A stretch of DNA of 23,220 nt from CALKCV01 sp964619285 (GCA_964619285.1 CAZUCT010000097.1:1-23220), one strand, 5' to 3'; numbered from the stretch's first letter, positions 6,666-14,424 are shown. Notes: generated by a model not told the origin, from the sequence alone. Made by a program: numbers and translations.

Positions 6666-8837
6666 ATGGAAAACTTGATGCCAAAACATTACCTTTGGGT
6701 TGTGGGTGAAGGTCTAAAAGCCTATAGGCCAGGGGAGCTGATAGCAGAACGCTATCAAGTACAAAGCTCTAGTAGGATACTACTAGATACTAAACCAGAG
6801 GAAAAGACCGAGGTCTCAGAAGAGATTTCGGATAGACTGCTAGAAGCATATTTAAAACTTTTTCCCTATAGACTGCACGTCCCCCAGGTTTATGCAGAAA
6901 TATCTTTGTCCCCAAATAAGCAAAGCCAAAAAATGTTGCTCTTAGAAAACGGGCCTTTATGCCCTGATGGGACAACCCTCCTACCAGAATTAGCTGCAGA
7001 ATGGCAAGAGGCCCAAGCAATGCGACAGCTAAATTGGCTTTGGCAAATAGCCCAACTATGGGAACCTTTGAGAGTACAAGGGGTGGCGTCAGGTCTGTTA
7101 AACCAGGAATTGCAGCGAGTAGAAGGGCCGATAGTAAAAATATTAGAACTGCAACAAGATCGAAAAATGCCAAGCTTGCAGCAGTTAGGTAAACTATGGC
7201 AGAAATGGCTGCCAACAGCCCGTCCGGAAATTAAGAGTTTCTTGGAACAACTGTGCAAGCAAATGACTAAAGGCGAAGTGGAACGCTCGGAACAATTGAT
7301 TTATCAATTGGAAAAAGCTCTTACAGCAGCGTCTAGAAGTCACGATCGCACGATTCAGATAGCTACGGGAACGGAACGGGGACCGAGTAGAAATCATAAC
7401 GAAGATGCCTGCTACCCCCCAACGGGTGTAACCATTACGACGACACCAGGTAAGGAAGCAGTAGCGATGGTCTGCGATGGTATTGGGGGACAAGAGGGAG
7501 GAGAAGTCGCCTCTCAATTAGCGATAGATATCCTTAGAAGTAGAATACAGCAAAGCCCAGCCAACAGCAACCCCAACACCCTACAAGAAAAATTAGAACA
7601 TTCTACCCGTGCTGCTAACGATGCTATAAGCGAGCGCAACGATAGAGAAAACCGTCAAGGTCGCCAGCGCATGGGAACTACCTTAGTAATGGCTAACGCT
7701 TACGAGGGCGAAGTCTTCATCACCAACGTCGGCGACAGTCGCGCTTACTTAATTACTCGCAGGGGATGCCATCAAGTTACCCTAGATGATGATGTGGCTA
7801 CCCGCGAAGTTCGCTTGGGTTATGCTATCTATCGCGATGCCGTACAACAAGTAGCATCCGGTGCTTTAGTTCAAGCTTTAGGTATCACACCTCACCTCCA
7901 TCCAACGGTACAGCGTTTTTTTATAGATGAAGATTGTATTTTGTTACTCTGCTCCGACGGTCTTAGCGATAAAGATAGAGTAGAGCAAAACTGGGAAGCA
8001 GAAATATTGCCAGTTCTCGACGGAGAAAGAGATTTGGTGACGGCTAAAAATAGACTGATAGAAATTGCTAACACCCAAAACGGACACGACAACGTAACTG
8101 TTGCCTTACTTTACTATCAAGTCGATCCAAAACACGAGTCGGGGCCTCCTACCGTCATCTCTTTAGCAGCGACAGAAGTTAAGGGCGATCGCTCCCAAAA
8201 ACAGTCGAAAACTGCTAGACATCCTCAGACATTTTATATGTTAGGAATTATCCTATTACTAGGATTGCTAGGCTTGCTTTTCTATATTTTTAAACCTTTG
8301 TTGGGGGAAATCTTTGCACCAGCAAATCAAACCGAAATTAATACTAACGTTCCTTCTTCTCCCTCACCTGTAAATCCTGAAAATAATTTACCCTTTAAAG
8401 AAGGAGATTTAATAGAACTCGCCAGCAATACGACGACGGTTTCGGGGTCGGTAAACTCTTTAATCTTATTAGAACCAGACAGGGTGACTCAAAAAGGAAG
8501 GGTTGCATCTGGGAGCATTATGGAAGTAATGGAAATTGCGCCAGAAGGGGACTGGTTGGAATTAAAAATTTGCTCTATTCAAAGCAACAGCCAATCGAGC
8601 AAACCAAAAACCGTCAAAAATTACCAAGTATTTTTCTCACCTGGAAATTCTCAGCAAATTGCCCAAACAGAAGAGCGATCGCCCGATTCTGCCCAACTGC
8701 TTAGAGCGCTCGGGCCCGGGGAAACGGGATGGATTGAAACAGCATCGTTAAGCGTGCCGATGAAAGTATATAATCGAGCTGGGTTGACTTCAGAACAACA
8801 AGGTCAATGTTTGGAGGAGCCGGTCGTTAATGAATAG
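6666..8837 (+). CDS. Membrane-anchored PP2C-family Ser/Thr protein phosphatase
   Basis: 723 residues. An N-terminal region of about 225 residues, resembling no catalytic domain I can name, precedes a PP2C (PPM) phosphatase domain at about 228-490. Metal-binding and catalytic motifs are intact: RNHNEDA (242-248), CDGIGGQEGG around Asp271, NVGDSRAYL near 355-363, CSDGLSD (Asp431) and GHDNVTV (Asp475). A single membrane segment at about 525-547 is followed by a Ser/Pro-rich linker and a roughly 150-residue C-terminal domain with SH3-like strand content (GDLIELASN, GSIMEVMEIAPEGDWLELKI). The phosphatase domain should be cytoplasmic and the C-terminal domain periplasmic or lumenal, a receptor-like topology. 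Likely role: dephosphorylation of Ser/Thr phosphoproteins opposing Hanks-type kinases; partner unknown. Start is ATG 6666, with an in-frame ATG at 6678 as alternative. Confidence 0.95.
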   Translation: MENLMPKHYLWVVGEGLKAYRPGELIAERYQVQSSSRILLDTKPEEKTEVSEEISDRLLEAYLKLFPYRLHVPQVYAEISLSPNKQSQKMLLLENGPLCPDGTTLLPELAAEWQEAQAMRQLNWLWQIAQLWEPLRVQGVASGLLNQELQRVEGPIVKILELQQDRKMPSLQQLGKLWQKWLPTARPEIKSFLEQLCKQMTKGEVERSEQLIYQLEKALTAASRSHDRTIQIATGTERGPSRNHNEDACYPPTGVTITTTPGKEAVAMVCDGIGGQEGGEVASQLAIDILRSRIQQSPANSNPNTLQEKLEHSTRAANDAISERNDRENRQGRQRMGTTLVMANAYEGEVFITNVGDSRAYLITRRGCHQVTLDDDVATREVRLGYAIYRDAVQQVASGALVQALGITPHLHPTVQRFFIDEDCILLLCSDGLSDKDRVEQNWEAEILPVLDGERDLVTAKNRLIEIANTQNGHDNVTVALLYYQVDPKHESGPPTVISLAATEVKGDRSQKQSKTARHPQTFYMLGIILLLGLLGLLFYIFKPLLGEIFAPANQTEINTNVPSSPSPVNPENNLPFKEGDLIELASNTTTVSGSVNSLILLEPDRVTQKGRVASGSIMEVMEIAPEGDWLELKICSIQSNSQSSKPKTVKNYQVFFSPGNSQQIAQTEERSPDSAQLLRALGPGETGWIETASLSVPMKVYNRAGLTSEQQGQCLEEPVVNE

Positions 8838-9087
8838 AACCAAATAGTTATCGCTAATTGCTAATTGTCAATTGCTAATGTTTAGGATTAACAANNNNNN
8901 NNNNNNNNNNNNNNNNNNNNNNNNNNNNNNNNNNNNNNNNNNNNNNNNNNNNNNNNNNNNNNNNNNNNNNNNNNNNNNNNNNNNNNNNNNNNNNTTAGCA
9001 AAAAGCAATTAGCAAAAAGCAATTAGCAAAAAGCAATTAGCAAAAAGCAATTAGCAAAAAGCATTTATTTTTTGGTTCTATTCAAAG
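8838..9087. other. Convergent intergenic region with 100-N assembly gap
   Basis: Bases 8895-8994 are exactly 100 N, the usual placeholder for a gap of unknown length. The left flank carries heptamers of the GCTAATT type (about 8853-8880), and the right flank carries a 14-bp tandem array. The gap sits between two genes that end towards each other, so a gene inside it cannot be excluded. Confidence 0.9.
8995..9063. repeat. 14-bp tandem repeat (TTAGCAAAAAGCAA), about 5 copies
   Basis: Four perfect 14-bp units plus a 13-bp partial unit run directly out of the N gap, so the true copy number is unknown. Read on the minus strand the unit is two related heptamers (TTGCTAA and TTGCTTT), linking it to the heptamer array on the other side of the gap, in inverted orientation. 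Confidence 0.85.
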
Positions 9088-9459
9088 TTAACGTGCCACG
9101 GTTTCCATAAGGCTCAAAAGCCAGTTAGCCATAGTAGCGCGGCGAGTTTGCCTCGGACCAAATTCGCCGATTTTATAGCCTTTAAAACCGAGCTTTTCCT
9201 TCAACAATTGCTTGTTCTCTTTGGGAATAGAACGAGTTAATTTAACCGTAGGCGGACGGTTCTCGATAAAATCTGGAGGTTCGGGATATTCCTCGCGCCA
9301 ATAAGCATCGACCTGAGAAGAATCCCACTGATTATTATCGGCATCGTAGCGATAACCCAGATAGTACCAAACCATCTGGTTAACAGTGGCATCGTCAATC
9401 TTCTCATTGAGAATAGCCCAAATAGTTTCAGCAGACAGATCTGGTAGTTCGGACATCAT
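9088..9459 (-). CDS. DUF1823 family protein
   Basis: 123 residues from ATG 9459 (two adjacent ATGs, 9459 and 9456). The body matches the cyanobacterial/plastid DUF1823 family as I remember it: LSAETIWAILNEKIDD, QMVWYYLGYRYD, YWREEYPEPPDFIENRPPTV, KLTRSIPKENKQLLKEKLGF and the basic end GPRQTRRATMANWLLS. No membrane segment or signal. Function is unknown in the family. A longer frame beginning at TTG 9492 would add 11 residues with no family support. It lies 41 nt downstream of gap1 on the same strand, so it may be co-transcribed with it; the spacer holds a HIP1 site. Confidence 0.88.
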   Translation of the reverse strand: MMSELPDLSAETIWAILNEKIDDATVNQMVWYYLGYRYDADNNQWDSSQVDAYWREEYPEPPDFIENRPPTVKLTRSIPKENKQLLKEKLGFKGYKIGEFGPRQTRRATMANWLLSLMETVAR

Positions 9460-9500
9460 AAAACATGAGGAGCGCGATCGCGCCCCTAGCAAAAAACTAA

Positions 9501-10532
9501 TTATTTCTTCAAAATGCCATCTTTGGCAGCCATGTACAACATCAAATCAATTACCCGATAAGAATAGCCCCACTCGTTATCGTACCAAGAAACCACCTTG
9601 AAGAAATTAGAATTAAGCTCCATTCCCGCGCCAGCATCAAAAATACTGGAACGATTGTCGCTGGTAAAGTCGGTGGATACCACCGGATCTTCGGTATAAC
9701 CCAAAATACCCTGCATCGGTCCTTCCGAAGCTGCCTTCATTGCTTCGCAAATTTCCTGATAACTGGTTGACTTATCGGTCTTAAAAGTCAAATCGACCAC
9801 AGACACATCGGGAGTGGGTACCCGCAGAGCCATGCCAGTTAGCTTACCTTTTAACTGGGGCAAGACCAAACCCACGGCTTTAGCAGCACCGGTGGAAGCA
9901 GGTATGATATTCTGAGGCGCACCGCGACCGCCGCGCAAGTCCTTTTTACTGGGACCGTCAACGGTGGGTTGAGTGGCTGTCATGGCGTGAATGGTGGTCA
10001 TCAGACCTTCTGCCAGACCGAAGTTATCGTCAATAACTTTAGCTATGGGAGCGAGACAGTTAGTGGTACAACTGGCGTTAGAAACTATCTGGTCTTTGGC
10101 GGGGTCAAATTCTTCGTGATTGACTCCCATTAACAAAGTTTTGACTTTATCGGGGTCTTTAGTTGGGGCTGAAAGAATTACCCGCTTTGCTCCCGCTGTT
10201 AGATGATTGGAGGCCCCATCGAAGGTGGTGAATAGTCCCGTTGACTCGACTACATAATCTGCGCCTAGCTCCTTCCAGGGCAGTTCGGCAGGATTTTTGA
10301 CAGCCATGCAGGGAATAAATTTCCCATTTACTGTAATTCCTTCATCGTTGGACTCAACTTGGCCATTAAACCGACCGTGGGTCGAATCGTATTTTAATAA
10401 ATAGGCTAAGTTTTCTGGGGGGACTAGATCGTTGATGCCCACAAATTCTATTTCTTCGGGGTGGAGGATGCCGGCGCGAAACACCAGACGTCCGATGCGG
10501 CCAAAGCCGTTGATGCCTACTTTTAAGACCAT
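9501..10532 (-). CDS. gap1: Glyceraldehyde-3-phosphate dehydrogenase, type I, glycolytic Gap1-like
   Basis: Oxidises glyceraldehyde-3-phosphate to 1,3-bisphosphoglycerate in glycolysis, in the cytosol. At 343 residues it is full length. The Rossmann motif INGFGRIGR (8-16) is followed by Asp35 in VGIND, a residue associated with NAD use. The catalytic motif SNASCTTNC has Cys155, and His182 in IHAMTATQPT completes the pair. STGAAKAVG and the ending WYDNEWGYSYRVIDL are also present. The sequence resembles cyanobacterial Gap1 (LVPPENLAYLLKYDSTHG, HAMTATQPTVDGPSKKD) and not the Calvin-cycle Gap2, which has a TTTHSYTGDQR-type segment. Gap3 paralogues are close to Gap1 and cannot be fully excluded. 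An AGAGG SD lies about 14 nt upstream. Confidence 0.96.
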   Translation of the reverse strand: MVLKVGINGFGRIGRLVFRAGILHPEEIEFVGINDLVPPENLAYLLKYDSTHGRFNGQVESNDEGITVNGKFIPCMAVKNPAELPWKELGADYVVESTGLFTTFDGASNHLTAGAKRVILSAPTKDPDKVKTLLMGVNHEEFDPAKDQIVSNASCTTNCLAPIAKVIDDNFGLAEGLMTTIHAMTATQPTVDGPSKKDLRGGRGAPQNIIPASTGAAKAVGLVLPQLKGKLTGMALRVPTPDVSVVDLTFKTDKSTSYQEICEAMKAASEGPMQGILGYTEDPVVSTDFTSDNRSSIFDAGAGMELNSNFFKVVSWYDNEWGYSYRVIDLMLYMAAKDGILKK

Positions 10533-10699
10533 GAATTAGAGATCCTCTTATAAACTGCTTTTGTCGTCTGAGTAGAACGACTCATCGATTTTGAGGTTAC
10601 ACGAAGATCTAAGCAGGCCTGAAATTATTTCCTAATATTTTAATAATTTCTTTCCCGAGATAGAGGGCCAACTTTTCTGGTTCGGATTCGAGGTATCTC

Positions 10700-10732
10700 A
10701 GAAACCCGGTTTTTTGAAAAAACCGGGTTTCT
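10700..10732. repeat. 33-nt CCCGG palindrome, copy 2; possible terminator
   Basis: Perfect 16-bp arms AGAAACCCGGTTTTTT and complement around one G. It lies 11 nt past the stop codon of the minus-strand gene 10744-11232 and upstream of gap1, so it could separate the two transcripts. Confidence 0.75.
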
Positions 10733-10743
10733 TAATCGGTCCT

Positions 10744-11232
10744 CTAGTCTTCTTCTTCAGCGACATCCAAAGCGGCTAACTCGGCCCGCCGTTGGTTCAA
10801 TTCAAATTCTAGGGCCCGTATCTGGGCGAGTAATTCTTGGCGGCGAAGTTCCACCGAGTTGTTTTGTTTGGCAAAATAGGCTTCTATTTCCGGCCACAGT
10901 AAAACAGCCCAATCTTTGCTGGCGGTTTTGAGCTCGTTAATAACTCGAACCTCGCCGCTGGGTTCTAATTCAAATAATGTATAAAGTCGTTCTGAGGCTT
11001 TGCGCTTGCGTCCTTTCTTTTCGCAGTGGAGGTAAATGCCCGATCGCTGTTGGGCGAGTTCGTCTATTTGACTTACGAAGGGGCCTTCTATGGAGTAACC
11101 GTCTGTTTGCGTTTTATCGATACTTTCTACGAGTTTGCACCAGTTCCCCGATTTTGGGGACAGGCTACCTTGCCAAAAACCGGGTGCGTTGAAAAAAGCT
11201 TCTCTGAGATTAACTAAAACTGGTTCGCTCAT
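10744..11232 (-). CDS. Uncharacterised protein with C-terminal coiled coil
   Basis: 162 residues, no signal or membrane segment. Residues 1-110 look like a folded domain (REAFFNAPGFWQGSLSP, then EGPFVSQIDELAQQRSGIYL, LYTLFELEPSGEVRVINELK). Residues 125-158 form an acidic/basic heptad-like helix (ELRRQELLAQIRALEFELNQ) suggesting a coiled coil and oligomerisation, and the tail is acidic (VAEEED). I do not recognise the family. The gene ends at a palindromic repeat 11 nt downstream and is followed on the same strand by gap1, about 210 nt away, so a common transcript is possible but not indicated. Confidence 0.75.
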   Translation of the reverse strand: MSEPVLVNLREAFFNAPGFWQGSLSPKSGNWCKLVESIDKTQTDGYSIEGPFVSQIDELAQQRSGIYLHCEKKGRKRKASERLYTLFELEPSGEVRVINELKTASKDWAVLLWPEIEAYFAKQNNSVELRRQELLAQIRALEFELNQRRAELAALDVAEEED

Positions 11233-11331
11233 TAGATCGATTAATTAATAAGGATTGTTTATCCGAGCGTTAATTTTAGTTTTTTCCTAGTCCATTTTCC
11301 TAGTCTAAATTACGAGTATTTACTGAGCTAT

Positions 11332-11363
11332 TTATTGCTAAAAGCGATCGCTTTTAGCAATAA
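11332..11363. repeat. 32-nt perfect palindrome centred on a HIP1 site
   Basis: TTATTGCTAAAAGCGA followed by its exact reverse complement gives a perfect 32-nt palindrome, with GCGATCGC in the centre. It contains the stop codon (11354-11356) of the minus-strand gene. As RNA it would fold into a 16-bp-arm hairpin across the end of that message. Confidence 0.85.
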
Positions 11364-11668
11364 GCAGTTACGTCTTCTCCGCATTCATCTGCGAGAAAAC
11401 TCAGAGCCCGGAAGCGCAACCCAATTAGCTCGTAATAGAGTGGATTTAACTTGCACATTGGGGGAATGTGGAACAATTTACGTCCGAATAAAGTCACGTC
11501 GCGCTCGAAGGGACATTGGGCGGGGATTAACTCGCAGAGGCACTTTGCTAGTTCGCGATCGCCTATTTCTATGGCATCGAGATAGTTGCGAATTGGCTGC
11601 AATAATTTATCTAAAATAGCTAGAGCTAAATTGGGCTGGTTGGGATTAATATTAGTTATGTTTGCCAT
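11354..11668 (-). CDS. Mo-dependent nitrogenase C-terminal domain-like small protein
   Basis: 104 residues from ATG 11668; an AGGAG SD lies upstream. An in-frame ATG at 11701 would add 11 residues. The body fits the cyanobacterial family named after the C-terminal domain of Mo-dependent nitrogenase: LDKLLQPIRNYLDAIEIGDR, then LCELIPAQCPFERDVTLFGR, LFHIPPMCKLNPLYYELIGL and RFRALSFLADECGEDVTAYC, with five or six conserved-looking cysteines. Despite the family name, no nitrogenase gene is nearby, and such stand-alone proteins occur in cyanobacteria without a proven link to N2 fixation. A soluble protein is likely. Function unknown; the cysteines might bind metal or form disulfides (inference). 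Confidence 0.85.
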   Translation of the reverse strand: MANITNINPNQPNLALAILDKLLQPIRNYLDAIEIGDRELAKCLCELIPAQCPFERDVTLFGRKLFHIPPMCKLNPLYYELIGLRFRALSFLADECGEDVTAYC

Positions 11669-11881
11669 AATTGCACCGCTTCTCCTCTTAATGTTGGTCA
11701 TCTTTGACTGATAAATTTAGTTTACCCATAAAACATCAGGATTGCCTACCTTAATTGGACTTTTTGCCATTTTTAATTCTTATTTTATTAATTAGGAAAT
11801 TCTTGTAAAGATTCTGTAAAGGTACTTGGCAAAAGGGAAACATTTTGTTAATGGGGAGTTGGGAAGGGGTCAAACAAGCAG

Positions 11882-12886
11882 TTATCGGTTTTCCGTTCCC
11901 TTGCCTTGAAATTCTGGCAAACCCAATTTCAGGCCCAACTCTTGAGAATACTTAGCCAGTTTCCAATGTTTCGCCTCCATAACTTGTGCTGGATGAATGC
12001 CCTTCGCATTTTGCAGGTTAGTTCCGTGTAAGTTAGCGTTGGCGAAGCTGGCGCCTTCCAAGTTGGCTTCTTTAAGATTGGCACATTGAAGGTTGGAACC
12101 TTTAAAGTTAGCGTTTTTGAGGTAAGCGCCTTGGAGATTCGCCCATTTTAGGTTGGCGTTTTGAAAGTTAGCACTTTGAAGATTACCTAAAATGTAGGCT
12201 CCTTGCAAGTTAGCTTTTTGCAAGTCGGCTTCGAGGAGATTGACTCCTTCCATGTCGGCATTTTTCAGGTTGGCAGAACAGAAGTTCGCTTTTTGGAGTT
12301 GAGCTAGTAAGAAAAAAGCTTCTTCTAGGTTGGCTGCCCAGAGATTTGCGCCTTGGAGTTGGGCGAGTTCAAATTTACTGCCTTTGAGGTTGGCTTCTAT
12401 AAGTTTGGTTCCTTGGAGGTTGGCTTCTTTGAAGTTGGTATCTACTAAGGTTATCTGTTCTAAGTTAGCTTTTGGTAAGGATAATCCTTTTAAGCTAATG
12501 CCATCTTTAGCTAGTTCTTCGAGGGCTTTAATTCGAGCGTGACTGATTTCTAAGCCTTGAGCTGCATCGATAACTTGCCAGGCTTCGTACTGCGATCGCT
12601 TTCTACCCCGTCGGGTATAAATTACTAGGGCAGTTATAATACTGATGCTTTCTAAGGTGCCAATTATTCGGGAATTTTCTAAGGATTGAAAAAAGTATTT
12701 TCCCCAATCTGTATTTTCTTCTAAGGTATTTTCGATGTTAATAATTGCTAAAATTAAACAAATAACGCCGATTAATATTAGTAAAATTTCCAGCATTCGA
12801 CATAATTTACGACCGAGGTTTCGCCAGCAACGATAGGTTTGTCTTTTGGTTGCCAGACGCGAAATGGTTTTTTTTAGGGAGCGCAT
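11882..12886 (-). CDS. Membrane-anchored pentapeptide-repeat protein
   Basis: 334 residues. A basic N-terminus (1-30) is followed by a strong membrane segment (about 31-51, MLEILLILIGVICLILAIIN) and a second weaker hydrophobic stretch (about 73-90). Residues about 130-310 contain some 30 A(N/D)LXX pentapeptides (for example ANLQG, ANLEE, ANFKG), which fold as a right-handed quadrilateral beta-helix. The C-terminal region (QVMEAKHWKLAKYSQELGLK) is of a type commonly seen at the end of such cyanobacterial proteins. The repeat domain should lie on one side of a membrane, probably the cytoplasm. Cellular role unknown; pentapeptide proteins range from gyrase mimics to scaffolds. The gene stands alone. 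Confidence 0.92.
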   Translation of the reverse strand: MRSLKKTISRLATKRQTYRCWRNLGRKLCRMLEILLILIGVICLILAIINIENTLEENTDWGKYFFQSLENSRIIGTLESISIITALVIYTRRGRKRSQYEAWQVIDAAQGLEISHARIKALEELAKDGISLKGLSLPKANLEQITLVDTNFKEANLQGTKLIEANLKGSKFELAQLQGANLWAANLEEAFFLLAQLQKANFCSANLKNADMEGVNLLEADLQKANLQGAYILGNLQSANFQNANLKWANLQGAYLKNANFKGSNLQCANLKEANLEGASFANANLHGTNLQNAKGIHPAQVMEAKHWKLAKYSQELGLKLGLPEFQGKGTENR

Positions 12887-13004
12887 TTTTTTTAGGGGCT
12901 TTTGCCTGATGCAGTTTTTAAGTTATCCGAAATCAGATGCACCTAGTAGGGGTTGCTTTTATTTTATTCCGATTGGAGCTCTTTGTCAATAGTTCCCTAA
13001 ACCT

Positions 13005-13037
13005 AGAAACCCGGTTTTGTGGAAAAACCGGGTTTCT
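13005..13037. repeat. CCCGG palindrome, copy 3
   Basis: Arms AGAAACCCGGTTTT and AAAACCGGGTTTCT around a slightly diverged centre (GTGGA). It is an imperfect member of the same 33-nt family and does not adjoin a stop codon. Confidence 0.7.
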
Positions 13038-13089
13038 TTGTGGGGTGGGGAGGGGCGATCGCGAATGATTTCTATCTGCGTTTTTGGCA

Positions 13090-13123
13090 AAAACCCGGTT
13101 TCTGGGAACGGGACAAGCTAACT
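13090..13123 (+). repeat. Half palindrome with extended flank
   Basis: This 34-nt stretch, beginning AAAACCCGGTTTC and ending ACAAGCTAACT, matches 15598-15631 at 29 of 34 positions without gaps. The left arm of the palindrome is lost here. It shows that one sub-family of the palindromes carries an extra conserved 3' flank. Confidence 0.6.
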
Positions 13124-13218
13124 GTTAACCAATCTCGATCGCGCACCAACAACCCATCCGCACTCGTCCCGTTCAATACCGGTGCTAACTAACCTTTTTC
13201 TCCCACCAATAGCTTTTT

Positions 13219-13243
13219 AGCACGGAGCGTGCTTACTACGAAC
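13219..13243 (-). repeat. GTTCGTAGYA-head hairpin repeat, copy 2
   Basis: On the minus strand: head GTTCGTAGTA, then arms AGCACG and CGTGCT around CTC. It has the same head and geometry as 4662-4685 and 23178-23202, with unrelated but self-complementary arms. Confidence 0.6.
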
Positions 13244-13384
13244 GGCCTTCCGTATTCCCGCCGCCTCGCTTTTGAAACAGATTAATCCTACGCGATCGTT
13301 TTTGGTCAGTCACCCACCAATAACTCATCATGTTTTGGTCCTATAAATCGCAATTCTCGCGGCCAGATTATCTTTAAGATTCCC

Positions 13385-13417
13385 AGAAACCCGGTTTTTC
13401 AAAAAAACCGGGTTTCT
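13385..13417. repeat. CCCGG palindrome, copy 4
   Basis: 33-nt inverted repeat, AGAAACCCGGTTTTT and complement around an off-centre CAA. It lies about 65 nt upstream of the STAS-like gene, so here it cannot be that gene's terminator. Confidence 0.7.
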
Positions 13418-13482
13418 TAATTGCGTTAACTGCTATAATTCATTTAACAATAATTCCTCAAATTTGTTCGACCCTTAAAACC

Positions 13483-13872
13483 ATGAATTTAACAACTTTT
13501 TCAGAGCCCAAAAAGGAAAACGCCGTAACTATAGTAGTAACGGAAGCGATCGACGACGACCTCTGTATTGGTGGCCTTGAGGCCGAAAAACTTTACCAAC
13601 TGATTTTTCCTTTAGTTAAAGAAGGAAAAAACGTAATTCTGGACTTTCAAAATATCGAAGAAAGCGTACCGGCTTTTATGGATTTGGCCATCGGCGAACT
13701 GTACGAACATTTTCCCGCAGAGCAAATCGAAAAATCCCTCAGTTTCATCAATGCTGATGAGGATATTGTCTTCGATATTGAGACTGTAGTCAAATGGACA
13801 AAAGAGTATTTAAAAGACCCCGTGCGATACAATAATGCTGCTCGCGAAGCCCTGGGAGGTGCTTATGAGTAA
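13483..13872 (+). CDS. STAS-like (DUF4325-type) small protein, partner of PIN gene
   Basis: 129 residues. The segment KNVILDFQNIEESVPAFMDL (49-68) followed by AIGELYEHFP has the strand-helix layout of DUF4325/STAS-like proteins, in which an exposed loop after the ILDF strand is functional. The C-terminal part (VVKWTKEYLKDPVRYNNAAR) is helical. The protein is acidic and soluble. Its last 8 nt (ATGAGTAA) contain the ATG of the downstream PIN gene, so the two are translationally coupled. This arrangement, with the nuclease second, is that of a toxin-antitoxin-like pair, and I recall STAS-like/PIN pairs in cyanobacteria. Antitoxin function is an inference; the STAS-like call is moderately sure. 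Confidence 0.75.
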   Translation: MNLTTFSEPKKENAVTIVVTEAIDDDLCIGGLEAEKLYQLIFPLVKEGKNVILDFQNIEESVPAFMDLAIGELYEHFPAEQIEKSLSFINADEDIVFDIETVVKWTKEYLKDPVRYNNAAREALGGAYE

Positions 13873-14424
13873 TCAAATTTATTCCCTCGAAACTTACGAT
13901 TTTACTTCTTCCGATGCCTTGTTGTTTCTTGTTGTTTGACGCTAATATTTGACATTTATGGGCGTTCTAAAACTAGAATTGCCAAACTTTTAAAGTCAAA
14001 ATACACTCAACAATTGAGGCGTATTCGAGGTCTAAAAGTTCCGATTTTTATTGACGTGCTAGTGCTTTCTGAATTTATCAATGCCTATTCTAGTCAGTTT
14101 TATAATCGGTTGCCAGAAGCAGCAAAGCCGGCAGATTTCAAAAATTTTAGAAATAGCGCTGATTTCCAACCTATTGCTCGGAAAATTGCCAAGTTTTCTC
14201 GAAAAATATTGGCAAAAACTCAGCGGACTAATATTGCTTTTGAATCTGTAGAAATGGGAGGGATTATCGATGCTTATGTTGCTGCCAATGCGGATTTTAA
14301 CGATTTGATATTGGCGGAACTCTGTCAAGCTAACAATTTTAAATTAGTCACCCACGATGGGGATTTTCAGGGAGACGATTTAACGATTCTTACTGTTAAT
14401 TCAAAGTTGTTAAGTGGCAGTTAG
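13865..14424 (+). pseudogene. PIN-domain nuclease gene, disrupted by frameshifts
   Basis: ATG 13865 opens a frame ending in the PIN first strand (SSDALLF), then hits TGA at 13937-13939. A perfect 10-bp tandem duplication, CTTGTTGTTT at 13918-13927 and 13928-13937, causes this. Removing one copy restores LLFDANI, the canonical PIN start, but a second lesion (about 2 nt missing near 13950) makes another TGA before the long frame 13936-14424. That frame encodes the rest of the domain: FIDVLVLSEFIN with the conserved Glu, FNDLILAELC and VTHDGDF with the conserved Asps. Two independent lesions argue for an inactivated RNase toxin. Alternatively, TTG at 13936 overlaps the TGA and would re-initiate as TLIFDIYG, which by chance still gives a strand ending in Asp. 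Sequencing error is possible. Confidence 0.7.

Larger units (their letters stand above)
12887..13482. other. 596-bp intergenic region made largely of repeats
   Basis: Contains two 33-nt CCCGG palindromes (13005-13037, 13385-13417), a truncated palindrome with a conserved flank (13090-13123) and a GTTCGTAGYA-head hairpin (13219-13243). I see no coding frame with a plausible start and no tRNA. The promoter of the STAS-like gene should lie in the last 60 nt; TATAAT at 13433-13438 is a candidate -10 without a clear -35. Confidence 0.6.

Noticed and set aside
12887..13482. Search for a tRNA or small RNA gene in the long repeat-rich spacer
   Set aside because: No T-arm (GGTTCRANYCC) or cloverleaf arms were found; the visible structure is explained by the repeat families.
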